This document shows positions 8,606-16,787 of a stretch of 64,000 nucleotides of DNA, in pieces (the stretch's first letter is position 1; each line of letters starts with the position of its first letter). The position numbers and the translations under genes are program-made. Source of the DNA: Limnovirga soli (GTDB lineage: Bacteria; Bacteroidota; Bacteroidia; Chitinophagales; Chitinophagaceae). The stretch is taken from positions 124,001-188,000 of the forward strand of contig NZ_WHPF01000011.1 in NCBI RefSeq assembly GCF_013106755.1, read 5' to 3'. The notes beneath the pieces were generated by a model. That model had not been told where the DNA came from, searched no databases, and saw only the letters and a list, made by a program, of their open reading frames with translations.

Positions 8606-9889
8606 CTATTTTTTAAATTCATTGTATAATAATGTTGGTGAAACTTTTAGCATAAGATATGCCCATGTATTAAAATCATTGGCATTACCTCCTTTTATAT
8701 ATTCCATATTTTTGGTTGCAAAAAGCAATGAATAACCTAATTGCAAATGAATAATTGAGGAAGGTTTGTAGTCAACTAATATGTCAACTTCATTTCCTAA
8801 AGATTTCTTTATTTTATTAATTCCAAGATTATTTTCATTTGCTAATGAAAAATGATGAAGGTCTAACGATGCAGAAATAGTTTTTGACGGTGTATATCCA
8901 ACACGTGCATATAAATCCATCAAACCTCGTTGTTTCGTATCTGTTGGAATATTTAAGAAGTAATCCATATATCCGTAAAACTTGTGGTTGGTAGCATAAA
9001 GAGTAGAGAAACTATTGTTTGCAGTTGCACTTGTATTGTCTTTATTTCCTGACAAATAATCTGCACCTAAACCAAAGGCGATTTTCTTTATTTTTTTCTC
9101 ACCATAAGCATTTATCATAAAAGCATTTTGGTTTAAATTGCTTTCTGTTTTACCTCCTTGGTAATAAGCTCCTAATATACCTTTCCAGCCATTGAGATTA
9201 TAATTATATAAAGGTCCAAATGTATAAGTTGCTTTTAATTTTGTATTGCTTGTAACGATAGAATTCATTCCGTTTACAATGGCAATTCCTGAAAGTGAAT
9301 GACCTTTATTGAATTCTTTTTTTACCCAAGAAAAACCGAGCGCTTTATAATTTTTTAATGCGTAAGTTGTTCCAAAAATTGGTTCACCAACTTGGTTGAA
9401 TGCACCACCTAAGTGCCATTTGAATTTATTTTTATCATCAGTATATTTCAACAATATGGCATCATGCGAAATGGTTAAATTTGCCCAGTCTAAATTACCG
9501 AATAAGCGATGGTTGTCATAGACTAATTCTTGACGTCCCATTTTTAATGCAAACCCTTGTTTCAAGTTTAGTTCCATCCACAATTCATTGACTTGCAAAC
9601 CTGCTACGTCTTTCTTTTGCTCTTCATCGCCCCATGTTCTTGCATCCTGAATAGAAGAAAACATTTGAATATTATCTTTCTTATAGTCGAAAATGAGACG
9701 TGCTCGTTGACCAGTAAAAAAGGCTGTTTTAGACGAATCTGTCATTAGCGTTCTATAGCCGTTTCTTAATTCAGTTCTAGCTCTATATTGTGCTGAAATT
9801 TTGAAATAGTTTTCTTGCGAAAAACTTTTAATTGCGATAATGCTTGTTAGCATTAATACGATGATGATTTTTAAATTGTTACTGCTCAT
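8606..9889 (-). CDS. Outer-membrane beta-barrel porin, alginate-export-like family
   Basis: A 427-residue protein with an N-terminal signal peptide (to about residue 24, IKSFSQ) followed by an extended pattern of alternating hydrophobic strands typical of an outer-membrane barrel. Segments such as RYRART-like AQYRARTELRNGY at the start and MKMGRQEL-like KMGRQELVYDN resemble the alginate export (AlgE-like) porins of Bacteroidota. It sits between the regulator gene and nirK and could let nitrite or other anions through the outer membrane. That substrate is a guess from context. Confidence 0.75.
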   Translation of the reverse strand: MSSNNLKIIIVLMLTSIIAIKSFSQENYFKISAQYRARTELRNGYRTLMTDSSKTAFFTGQRARLIFDYKKDNIQMFSSIQDARTWGDEEQKKDVAGLQVNELWMELNLKQGFALKMGRQELVYDNHRLFGNLDWANLTISHDAILLKYTDDKNKFKWHLGGAFNQVGEPIFGTTYALKNYKALGFSWVKKEFNKGHSLSGIAIVNGMNSIVTSNTKLKATYTFGPLYNYNLNGWKGILGAYYQGGKTESNLNQNAFMINAYGEKKIKKIAFGLGADYLSGNKDNTSATANNSFSTLYATNHKFYGYMDYFLNIPTDTKQRGLMDLYARVGYTPSKTISASLDLHHFSLANENNLGINKIKKSLGNEVDILVDYKPSSIIHLQLGYSLLFATKNMEYIKGGNANDFNTWAYLMLKVSPTLLYNEFKK

Positions 9890-9937
9890 TATATTAAGAT
9901 TTAAATACCTTTTTATCTTTTATTTTATTAAAAAAAT

Positions 9938-10372
9938 TTAGTTCATAAATAATACAGCTTTTTTTGCCAATACTAAATTATTGAAATCAAGAATAGTATT
10001 TTTTTCAAGCATGTTTCTAACACTTTGTTTAATTTTTTGATATTCGTGATGCATTGGGCATGGATTAATATTACTACAATGTTCTAACCCTAAAACACAA
10101 CTATTTAATAACCCATCACCATCTATTAATAGCACAATATCCAAAACAGGTTTATTCATTTGTGCTTCACTCATACAAAATCCTCCATTGGGACCTTTTA
10201 CTGAACTCACAATTTTTTTACGACTTAATTCTTGTAAAATTTTTGCTACAAAATATTCTGGTGCATGAATGCCTTTTGCAATTTCCTTAACTCCTACGCA
10301 AGTAATTCCATCTCGTTGTTGAGCGATGAAAATAGTAGCTTTAATGGCGTATTCGCAAGTTTTAGAAAACAT
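9938..10372 (-). CDS. Rrf2-family regulator, NsrR-like candidate NO sensor
   Basis: A 144-residue Rrf2-type winged-helix protein: N-terminal helix-turn-helix (about residues 1-65, with the family segment KGPNGGF at 59-65), then a dimerisation helix. Three cysteines, C92, C99 and C105, lie where IscR and NsrR bind an iron-sulfur cluster, so the protein probably senses NO or redox state through such a cluster. It is the first gene of the denitrification run and is preceded by a perfect 11-bp inverted repeat (10413-10442). It most likely represses or tunes the cluster. A generic Rrf2 regulator of another signal is the alternative. Confidence 0.85.
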   Translation of the reverse strand: MFSKTCEYAIKATIFIAQQRDGITCVGVKEIAKGIHAPEYFVAKILQELSRKKIVSSVKGPNGGFCMSEAQMNKPVLDIVLLIDGDGLLNSCVLGLEHCSNINPCPMHHEYQKIKQSVRNMLEKNTILDFNNLVLAKKAVLFMN

Positions 10373-10412
10373 TTTATTACAATTCTATGACAAAGATAAA
10401 ATGCAGAAAGCA

Positions 10413-10442
10413 ATAATAAAAGATATTATTGTCTTTTATTAT
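10413..10442. promoter_or_regulatory. Perfect inverted repeat upstream of the Rrf2 regulator, candidate operator
   Basis: ATAATAAAAGA (10413-10423) and TCTTTTATTAT (10432-10442) are exact reverse complements around an 8-base spacer. The repeat lies 40-70 bases upstream of the Rrf2 start codon, where an operator or promoter is expected, and its AAAAGA/TCTTTT half-sites are AT-rich like those of NsrR-type regulators. Autoregulation by the adjacent regulator is the simplest reading. The IS21 end begins only 54 bases further away. Confidence 0.5.
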
Positions 10443-10647
10443 CAAAACTGATTAAAGTCATAAAAACAGCATCATTATTCATTACTTCTCCTCCACTGTA
10501 AATACCAGACAAATTGACCCCCTTTCGCCAGAGCAATGTGACCCCCTAAGAATACTTTCCAAAAAAGTATTAATTGAGGCCTAAAAAAATAGTAAAGAAC
10601 TAGTTGTTTTTGCTTTTCAAACGTAGGATTTTTTTTGCCTATTTTGA

Positions 10648-11406
10648 TTAATTAATTTTCTCGGTTTGCTCAGCGTTATTTTCCTTTTTTAGTTTTCTCA
10701 GTGATTCCCCTTTTAACTCTACCCGCACTGATTGATGTACTAGTCTGTCCAGGATGGCATCAGCAACGGTTTGTTCACCAATCACATCATACCAGTTTTT
10801 TACAGGAACCTGCGAAGCAATGATGGTACTGTGTTTGCCATGTCGGTCTTCTACAATATCCATCAATAATGCTCTGCCGCTAGCATCAAAAGACTGTATG
10901 CCAAAGTCATCTAATATCAACAGATCTTGTTTCTCTATTCTAGCAAGTTCTTTAATATGAGAACCATCTGCCTTGGCCATCTTTAAAATAGACAGAAGTT
11001 TGGCTGTATTGGTGTAGTAAACTTTAAAACCTAGCAAGCAAGCCTGGCGTCCAATAGCAGATGCTAAATAACTCTTACCTGTACCAGTGCTACCTGTGAT
11101 AAAAGCATCTTGTCCTTTTTTAATAAACTCGCAAGTAAACAATCGGTCTATCTGGTTTTTGTCCAGTTCTCTGTTGTTGTCAAAATCAATTCCGTTCACA
11201 TCTGCCAGATAACGGAACTTGGCTGTTTTAAGGTTTCGCTGTAAGGAACGATGCTTGCGATCATCCCATTCGTTTTGTACTAAGTACTGTGCCATCTCAT
11301 CATTGGTAAAGCTTACTGCTGGCGGAAGCTCTACAAAAGTTTTAAAAGCGGTTTGCATGCCATGCAGGCGCATATCGCCCATTTTCTTTAACGTGTCTTT
11401 GTTCAT
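10648..11406 (-). CDS. istB: IS21 helper ATPase IstB
   Basis: A 252-residue DnaC-like AAA+ ATPase. Walker A GSTGTGKS is at residues 105-112 and Walker B LLILDDFG about 60 residues later. IstB helps the IstA transposase choose a target and drives strand transfer. It lies 34 bases downstream of istA in the same direction, the normal IS21 order. Full length for the family and no internal stop. Confidence 0.95.
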   Translation of the reverse strand: MNKDTLKKMGDMRLHGMQTAFKTFVELPPAVSFTNDEMAQYLVQNEWDDRKHRSLQRNLKTAKFRYLADVNGIDFDNNRELDKNQIDRLFTCEFIKKGQDAFITGSTGTGKSYLASAIGRQACLLGFKVYYTNTAKLLSILKMAKADGSHIKELARIEKQDLLILDDFGIQSFDASGRALLMDIVEDRHGKHSTIIASQVPVKNWYDVIGEQTVADAILDRLVHQSVRVELKGESLRKLKKENNAEQTEKIN

Positions 11407-11440
11407 GTTTTTTTTGATTGAATTGGTTAGTGAAAATTAA

Positions 11441-12997
11441 TTATTCAAAATAATCTGCGCCACGCACGTTTTCGTGTGTTGGCATATCGGTAGTCGGTAT
11501 CTCATCTTCCATTGGGATGGCATCTGCTTTTGATCGAAGTATCTGATCTATTATACCATAGTTGTAAATACCATAACTATCTGCTCGTTTACAAGCGTTG
11601 ATGAGTCTTGTGTTACCTACTCGTTTAGCAAAGTTTAATACGCCAGAACAGGATCTATAGCTCTGTTCCGGGTAAACCTCTCTGGCTAATATCTTAGCAA
11701 TATATTGAGCAACACCGGCTCCAATCTCATTGGCAGTAGTCATAAACTTCTGTGGATTCCAGTCTGTCGCATATTTGTGGTGCGAGGCTAAGTGGTCTTG
11801 TGTGGTAATGTATTTCAGATCTTTGCCATGATATCTATCGTGTACGGCTACAATCTCGTTTTCATTATATACTTGTAATTGAGTAGTGGTATACTTCACC
11901 TTCAATCGCTTGCCGATTAACTTGTAGGGTACACTGTAAAAGCGTTTATCTACACTCAGTAATACGTGTCCATACTTGTTTACCGTTGATAGTTGAACCG
12001 TCGTTGGCTCGAACAAATAAGGATTCAGTGGTTGCAGTGCCTGTTTTTCTACATCTATAAACTGTTGCATCCTGCTATAGTTCTCCCCAGTAAGCTTGGC
12101 GTTATTGTGCACCTCAAGATGCACAAGTATGTCTTTGTTCATCTCGTCAAGATGGTGGTAAACCTTTTGATCAATCTTAGAGAATATGGTGGTGTAGCTA
12201 ATTTTTACTGCACCTTCTACCAATGCTTTGTCTTTAGGTTTATAGGTTCTGGTAGGACATCCAAATGTGTGGTAATGCTCCGCAAAGGCAGCAAAAGTAT
12301 CATTGAGTTGTGCCTCGTATTTGCTGGCTTTGGTTACAGCAGATTTTAAATTATCGGGGACTATCGCTTGTGGCACACCACCAAAAAAATGCAAGGCACT
12401 TTCACATCCTAGTATAAAATCTTCTTTGCATTGTGAGTGAACAGCCATTACAAAAGTAAGCTGACTACATCCGAGTATGGCTACAAATACTTCCAGGTCT
12501 TTGATCTCACCAGTATCCGCATCTACTAAGTGTAATTTTTGCCCTGTAAAGTCCACAAACATTTTATCACCCGCCTTATGAGTCATTTTTAAAGAAGGCT
12601 TACCAACCTGCATAAACCGATTGAGCTTCTCCAAAAATGATGAACTCTTATAGCCATCCACACAATGTGTTAGGTAGAATTCATACACTTTGCCCTTTGT
12701 GACACCACGCTTCTTAAGCATACTTGCAAGTATTGGAAGAAGTGGTTCTAATTCAGAGAGTCGCCTATTTAATCCCACAATAGGCTCTTTAATTAAGAAC
12801 AGCTGCGACATCTCTGCATCACTCATTGCTTCAATCTCTTCAAATGTTTTCTCTGATAGTACATAACGATACAAGTATTTTTTAATGGTGTTGCGTGCAA
12901 CCCCTGTAGATTTGCTGATTGATTTTGCACCCATCCCTGTGGAGTAAAGTCGAAGAATCTGGCGAATTGTAAACATCTCAATTGTTTTGTTAGACAT
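11441..12997 (-). CDS. istA: IS21 transposase IstA (DDE type)
   Basis: A 518-residue transposase. An N-terminal helix-turn-helix (about residues 10-45, MGAKSISKSTGVARNTIKK) binds the ends. The integrase-like core carries the acidic triad D149 (VDFTG), D215 (VPDNLKSAV) and E261 (KALVEGAV). A Mu-type C-terminal domain follows. Catalytic residues and length are intact, so the element may still be active. Confidence 0.95.
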   Translation of the reverse strand: MSNKTIEMFTIRQILRLYSTGMGAKSISKSTGVARNTIKKYLYRYVLSEKTFEEIEAMSDAEMSQLFLIKEPIVGLNRRLSELEPLLPILASMLKKRGVTKGKVYEFYLTHCVDGYKSSSFLEKLNRFMQVGKPSLKMTHKAGDKMFVDFTGQKLHLVDADTGEIKDLEVFVAILGCSQLTFVMAVHSQCKEDFILGCESALHFFGGVPQAIVPDNLKSAVTKASKYEAQLNDTFAAFAEHYHTFGCPTRTYKPKDKALVEGAVKISYTTIFSKIDQKVYHHLDEMNKDILVHLEVHNNAKLTGENYSRMQQFIDVEKQALQPLNPYLFEPTTVQLSTVNKYGHVLLSVDKRFYSVPYKLIGKRLKVKYTTTQLQVYNENEIVAVHDRYHGKDLKYITTQDHLASHHKYATDWNPQKFMTTANEIGAGVAQYIAKILAREVYPEQSYRSCSGVLNFAKRVGNTRLINACKRADSYGIYNYGIIDQILRSKADAIPMEDEIPTTDMPTHENVRGADYFE

Positions 12998-13326
12998 GAA
13001 AAGAAAGGACTTGATGAACCAAGAACCTCTTCTTTTTTTCCTACGAAAACAACTAATTCTTTTACTCGTTTTTAGGGGGTCAATTTGCTCTGGCGGCAGG
13101 GGGTCACATTGCTCTGGCGAAAGGGGGTCAGTTTACGCTGGTATTAGGGGGTCAATTTGACTGGATTTTCCACTATCCGTAACAAAATAGTGCTCAGAAT
13201 CTTTGCTTGTGTCAATAACAAGAGAATTTACGAAAAAAATTACTCCTATTCATTGGCAATACCATAGAAATCGACGCAAGCATGCTTAATAGCAGTGCAG
13301 GTTTATGGCCCATAATTTTAAAAATG

Positions 13327-14676
13327 CTATTGGTTAAACACCAGCGAAAATACCGTACCGCCCCCTTCTTTAGATTGAACCTGTATATTGCCTTTATGCA
13401 ACATCATAATTTGTTTACATAAACTAAGTCCGATACCACTGCCTGTTTTTTTAGTAGTAAAAAATGGAATAAAAATGCGCTCTATTAATTCTTCGGGCAT
13501 GCCATACCCATTATCTGAAACCTGTATAACTGTTTTTTGGGAAGCACTTACCGCAGCAGAAAGTTTAATAAGCGGTTCATGGGTTTCTTTTACTGCTTCA
13601 ATGGCATTTACAATTAAATTAATCATTACCTGTTCTACCAGATTGGTATCTGCTTCCAGCATTAATTCGGGGTCTTTTAAAATGATATCCATTTCAATTT
13701 GCTTTTGCGCCAATGTGGGCTGCATCAGGGTGTGCAGGTTTTCGAACAAATCGCGGATATACACTTTAGACAGGTTGGGCGTGGTTATTTTATTTAGGTT
13801 ACGGTAGGTTTCAGTAAACTTTAGCAGTCCCTCGCTGCGGCTGCGGATGGTTTCAATACCCAGTTCCAGGTCTTCAAAATCGTTCCAGCTATCGGCAGGC
13901 ATTTTGTCTTTTGACTGGTTAAGTAGATTTTTAAGTGTATACGATAGGGAAGAAATGGGCGCTACGGAATTCATAATCTCATGGGTCATTACACTTAACA
14001 ACCTTTGCCAGGCTTTGCTCTCGGTTTCGTCTAATGCTTCGTTTACGTTTTGAAAAGCAATTAATTTATACTTTTTTCCTTCGGTTTGAAAGGCGGTGGC
14101 AGACAATAATAACTTAACCGGGTTGGCATCTTTATGTGCGGTAACAATATGACTTTTAGCCAATGGTAAAGCCATGATTTCGTGGTATAATGACCAGTCA
14201 CGTTTACTAAGTGAATGAATGGTTTTTAAATAGGGTACCTGTAATATTTTTTTTAAAGCTTCATTCATCCATACTACTTCGCCCGATTCTATTTCGTAGG
14301 AGAGAATGCCCGTATCTACCAGTTCCAGAATTTTTTGCAGGTATTGGTACTGGGTTTCTTTTTCTTTGGTTAAGCCTTTTAAAGTGGCATTTATTTCGTT
14401 AAATCCTTTGCGCAGGGCCTGTATTTCCATAGGTGCATGTTTTACATCAAAGCGGCGCGAAAAATCGCGGTAATGCACACTTTCTACAAACTGGTTTACC
14501 TCGTCCTGGGCTTTTTGCTGAAACCTGAAAAAATCAATCAGCTGAATAATAAGTATAGGCAATACCAGTAACAGGTACACGTAAAATTCTTTAACCAGTA
14601 AAAATGCACCAATACAAAGCACTATAAACAACAGGGCAATTTTTATAATGATAGACCATTCGTATCTTTTAAGCAT
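13327..14676 (-). CDS. NtrY-like sensor histidine kinase
   Basis: A 449-residue membrane kinase. Two N-terminal helices (about residues 9-27 and 31-48) have almost no periplasmic loop between them, so it probably senses a membrane or cytoplasmic signal. A HAMP-like/linker region (55-110), a PAS-like domain (110-215), HisKA with phospho-acceptor H232 (VMTHEIMN) and HATPase_c with DNGYGMP and GSGIGLSL boxes follow. It belongs to the NtrY/AtoS group that pairs with sigma-54 regulators. It lies 62 bases downstream of the NtrC-like regulator gene, presumably in one operon. Confidence 0.88.
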   Translation of the reverse strand: MLKRYEWSIIIKIALLFIVLCIGAFLLVKEFYVYLLLVLPILIIQLIDFFRFQQKAQDEVNQFVESVHYRDFSRRFDVKHAPMEIQALRKGFNEINATLKGLTKEKETQYQYLQKILELVDTGILSYEIESGEVVWMNEALKKILQVPYLKTIHSLSKRDWSLYHEIMALPLAKSHIVTAHKDANPVKLLLSATAFQTEGKKYKLIAFQNVNEALDETESKAWQRLLSVMTHEIMNSVAPISSLSYTLKNLLNQSKDKMPADSWNDFEDLELGIETIRSRSEGLLKFTETYRNLNKITTPNLSKVYIRDLFENLHTLMQPTLAQKQIEMDIILKDPELMLEADTNLVEQVMINLIVNAIEAVKETHEPLIKLSAAVSASQKTVIQVSDNGYGMPEELIERIFIPFFTTKKTGSGIGLSLCKQIMMLHKGNIQVQSKEGGGTVFSLVFNQ

Positions 14677-14738
14677 CTGCTTTAATTTAAGCTATAAAGG
14701 CAATATGGGTAAAATACATCTGCTGCAATATTACCTTG

Positions 14739-16100
14739 TTAAATATCGTATTTACTTAAGCGGCGGTATAGGGCGGTTCTTGTAAGCCCCAGTTCCCGTG
14801 CAGCTTTGGTAATATTGCCGCCATGTTTTTCTATTACTTTCAAAATGGTATTTTTCTCCAGATTACTAAGGTTGGTATCGTCTGCTTCATCGCTAATTAC
14901 GGGTGCAGATTCTATGGGTGAAAAAATAAGGTCTTTGGCCTGCAGTACATCTCCATCGCCCATAATAATGGCCCTTTCAATAGTATATTGTAATTCCCTT
15001 ACATTACCGGGGTAATGGTACTGTAGTAATTTTTGCCTGGCACTTTCATCAAAATTTATGGAGGGGCGCATATACTTGCCGGCATATTGCTGCGCATAGT
15101 GTTTGGCCAGCAGAATAATATCTTCACCGCGTTTGCGCAATGGAGGTACGGTAATTTCTACGGTATTTATACGGTATACCAGGTCTTTTCTAAACCGGCT
15201 TTCGTTTGCCAGTTCCATTAAAGGCAGGTTGGTAGCGCATATAAGTCGTATATCAATAGGCATAGCCTGGTTGGCGCCTAGGCGTGTTACCATTCTGTTT
15301 TGTAAAACCGTAAGTAGTTTAGCTTGCTGGGCAAGGGCAATATTACCAATCTCGTCTAAAAATAGGGTGCCCCCATTGGCACTTTCAAAACGGCCTACAC
15401 GGTCTTCACGGGCATCGGTAAATGCGCCTTTTTTGTGGCCAAATAATTCACTTTCAAACAGGGTTTCGGTTAAAGCACCTACATCTACTTTTACAAAAGG
15501 TTTATCTGCCCGCAGTGATCTTTCGTGAATGGCTTTGGCAATAAGGTCTTTACCAGTGCCATTTTCGCCAAGTATAAGTACATTGGCATCGGTAGGGGCA
15601 ATTTTAGAAATTTTGTAAAAAATATCCTGCATTACCTCGCTGGTGCCAATCATGTCTTTACCGAGGTTAACATCACCGCCCATGCTGCCTGTCTTATTTT
15701 TTACACCTGTTTTGCCTTTAATGGCATCGGCAATGGTGCTAATCAATTTATCGTTATGCCAGGGTTTAACTACAAAATCTGCAGCCCCTTCTTTTAAGGA
15801 TCTAACGGCAAGATCAATATCGCCATAGGCGGTAATCATAATAACCGATATATCGGGCCGTAATTCTTTCACCCGCTTTAGCCAGAAAATACCTTCGTTA
15901 CCGGTATTTATAGAGGATTTAAAGTTCATATCCAGTAGCAGCAAATCAAAATTATTTTTGCTTAATAGTGACAGCAGGTTCTCCGGATTTTTTTCGGTGA
16001 TAATTTCCTTTACCTCTGTTTTTAATAATAGCCTAACCGCGGTTAAAATATCCGGATCATCGTCTACCGCAAGGATAGAAAATTTTTTCAGGTTCATCAT
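14739..16100 (-). CDS. NtrC-family sigma-54-dependent response regulator
   Basis: A 453-residue activator. The receiver domain (1-125) has phospho-acceptor D57; the AAA+ domain has Walker A GENGTGKD (178-185), the sigma-54 contact loop as GAFTDA (225-230, instead of the usual GAFTGA) and Walker B GGTLFLDE (243-250); the C-terminus is a Fis-type helix-turn-helix (about 420-450). It is encoded divergently from the MacA-like adaptor across a 687-base gap that contains GTGTAC-type inverted sites and a TGGCAC element. It therefore probably activates the adjacent exporter genes together with sigma-54. Confidence 0.92.
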   Translation of the reverse strand: MMNLKKFSILAVDDDPDILTAVRLLLKTEVKEIITEKNPENLLSLLSKNNFDLLLLDMNFKSSINTGNEGIFWLKRVKELRPDISVIMITAYGDIDLAVRSLKEGAADFVVKPWHNDKLISTIADAIKGKTGVKNKTGSMGGDVNLGKDMIGTSEVMQDIFYKISKIAPTDANVLILGENGTGKDLIAKAIHERSLRADKPFVKVDVGALTETLFESELFGHKKGAFTDAREDRVGRFESANGGTLFLDEIGNIALAQQAKLLTVLQNRMVTRLGANQAMPIDIRLICATNLPLMELANESRFRKDLVYRINTVEITVPPLRKRGEDIILLAKHYAQQYAGKYMRPSINFDESARQKLLQYHYPGNVRELQYTIERAIIMGDGDVLQAKDLIFSPIESAPVISDEADDTNLSNLEKNTILKVIEKHGGNITKAARELGLTRTALYRRLSKYDI

Positions 16101-16330
16101 GTATCACTCTTTTTAGTATGCTTATTAATGTGTGAGCCGGGCGTTAAAACCAGCATTGGCTTTACTTGCGTCGCACTCTTGTACGTTCTGGCCAATTGGC
16201 AGCAAAATACGGTCATTTCATTATCTGCCAATCTATTGTGCCAACCATTGCTATAAATATACCAATTGTTTTAAATGAATGATATTGAAATGCTTATCCA
16301 AAACAGGCCATTGCCCGCTGTTGCAATTGC

Positions 16331-16358
16331 GTACACAAAGTGTATCAAAAGCGTACAC
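16331..16358. promoter_or_regulatory. GTACAC-type repeated sites, candidate binding sites of the NtrC-like regulator
   Basis: GTACAC (16331-16336) faces GTGTAT (16340-16345), and a second GTACAC stands at 16353-16358. The same half-site builds the perfect palindrome at 28468-28495. The group lies about 50-80 bases upstream of a TGGCAC element, the usual distance for an enhancer of a sigma-54 promoter. Confidence 0.45.
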
Positions 16359-16408
16359 CCGTTTTGAATAAATTTTTGTAAAGCATTGTTTTTCAATGCA
16401 AAAATTTC

Positions 16409-16424
16409 TGGCACTACTATTTAT
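16409..16424 (+). promoter_or_regulatory. Possible sigma-54-type promoter upstream of the adaptor gene
   Basis: TGGCAC at 16409-16414 matches the -24 box exactly, but the -12 region (TTTAT) lacks the GC pair, so this is a weak match. It is supported mainly by the nearby GTACAC sites and by the divergent sigma-54 activator gene. Confidence 0.3.
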
Positions 16425-16649
16425 TTAATATAGCAGCAGAGTTTTTTGACAAGTTGAATTTTTGGGTAACAGCTTTTAGGGTAGCTGCAGTGTTTACAGG
16501 CCTGTAGCCACCACTTTAGCTGATAAGGCTTACAGCTTTTTGCAGGCATAACCAATAACAAAGTAAACAACAATATATTCTCATGTACAAAACAAACCTG
16601 TGTTTCTACACCGGGTTTTTATAAAGAGAAAATTGGTTTTTTCTGCGTT

Positions 16650-16732
16650 AGGGATTGCAACGAAAAGCCCGGAGCCCCGCCCCGGGGCGAGGACTTGCAG
16701 TGAAAAGCCCGGCCCGCAGGGAACGCCCAACA
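16650..16732 (+). repeat. GC-rich REP-like repeat pair in AT-rich DNA
   Basis: Two units share TTGCARYGAAAAGCCCGG: one at about 16657-16675, followed by a GCCCCG/CGGGGC hairpin, and one at about 16694-16712, followed by CCCGCAGGGAACGCCC. The block is far richer in GC than its surroundings. It resembles REP-like elements scattered through Bacteroidota genomes and would sit in the 5' leader of the adaptor transcript. Confidence 0.5.
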
Positions 16733-16787
16733 ATAACAACCAATAACCAGTAATTTTAAAATTAACAACAACGATAAATTTTACACT

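Larger units (their letters stand above)
10497..13172 (-). mobile_element. IS21-family insertion sequence, apparently intact
   Basis: A 2.68-kb element encoding IstA and IstB. The ends carry imperfect inverted repeats that start with TG and share CAAATTGACCCCCT: left end TGTAAATACCAGAC... from 10497, right end its counterpart finishing ...GGATTTTCCA at 13172. Inside the right end, GGGGGTCA-type units are repeated four times between about 13075 and 13160, and inside the left end twice; such multiple sub-terminal repeats are typical transposase binding sites of IS21. Both genes are uninterrupted. No convincing 4-8 bp target duplication is visible (left flank CTCCTCCAC, right flank CTATCCG), which suggests a rearrangement after insertion. 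Confidence 0.85.
16101..16787. other. Divergent intergenic region between regulator and exporter
   Basis: No gene is supported in this 687-base gap. It holds one copy of the dispersed 20-bp repeat (16164-16185), GTACAC/GTGTAT sites (16331-16358), a TGGCAC element (16409-16414) and a GC-rich paired repeat just before the adaptor gene (16650-16732). On the minus strand TTGGCAC at about 16239-16245 is followed by TTGG at one base too long a spacing for a classical sigma-54 promoter. Confidence 0.6.

Noticed and set aside
13075-13165. Regularly spaced GGGGGTCA units, possible CRISPR-like array
   Set aside because: Units are short and unevenly spaced, and they match the sub-terminal transposase-binding repeats of IS21; no cas genes are near.
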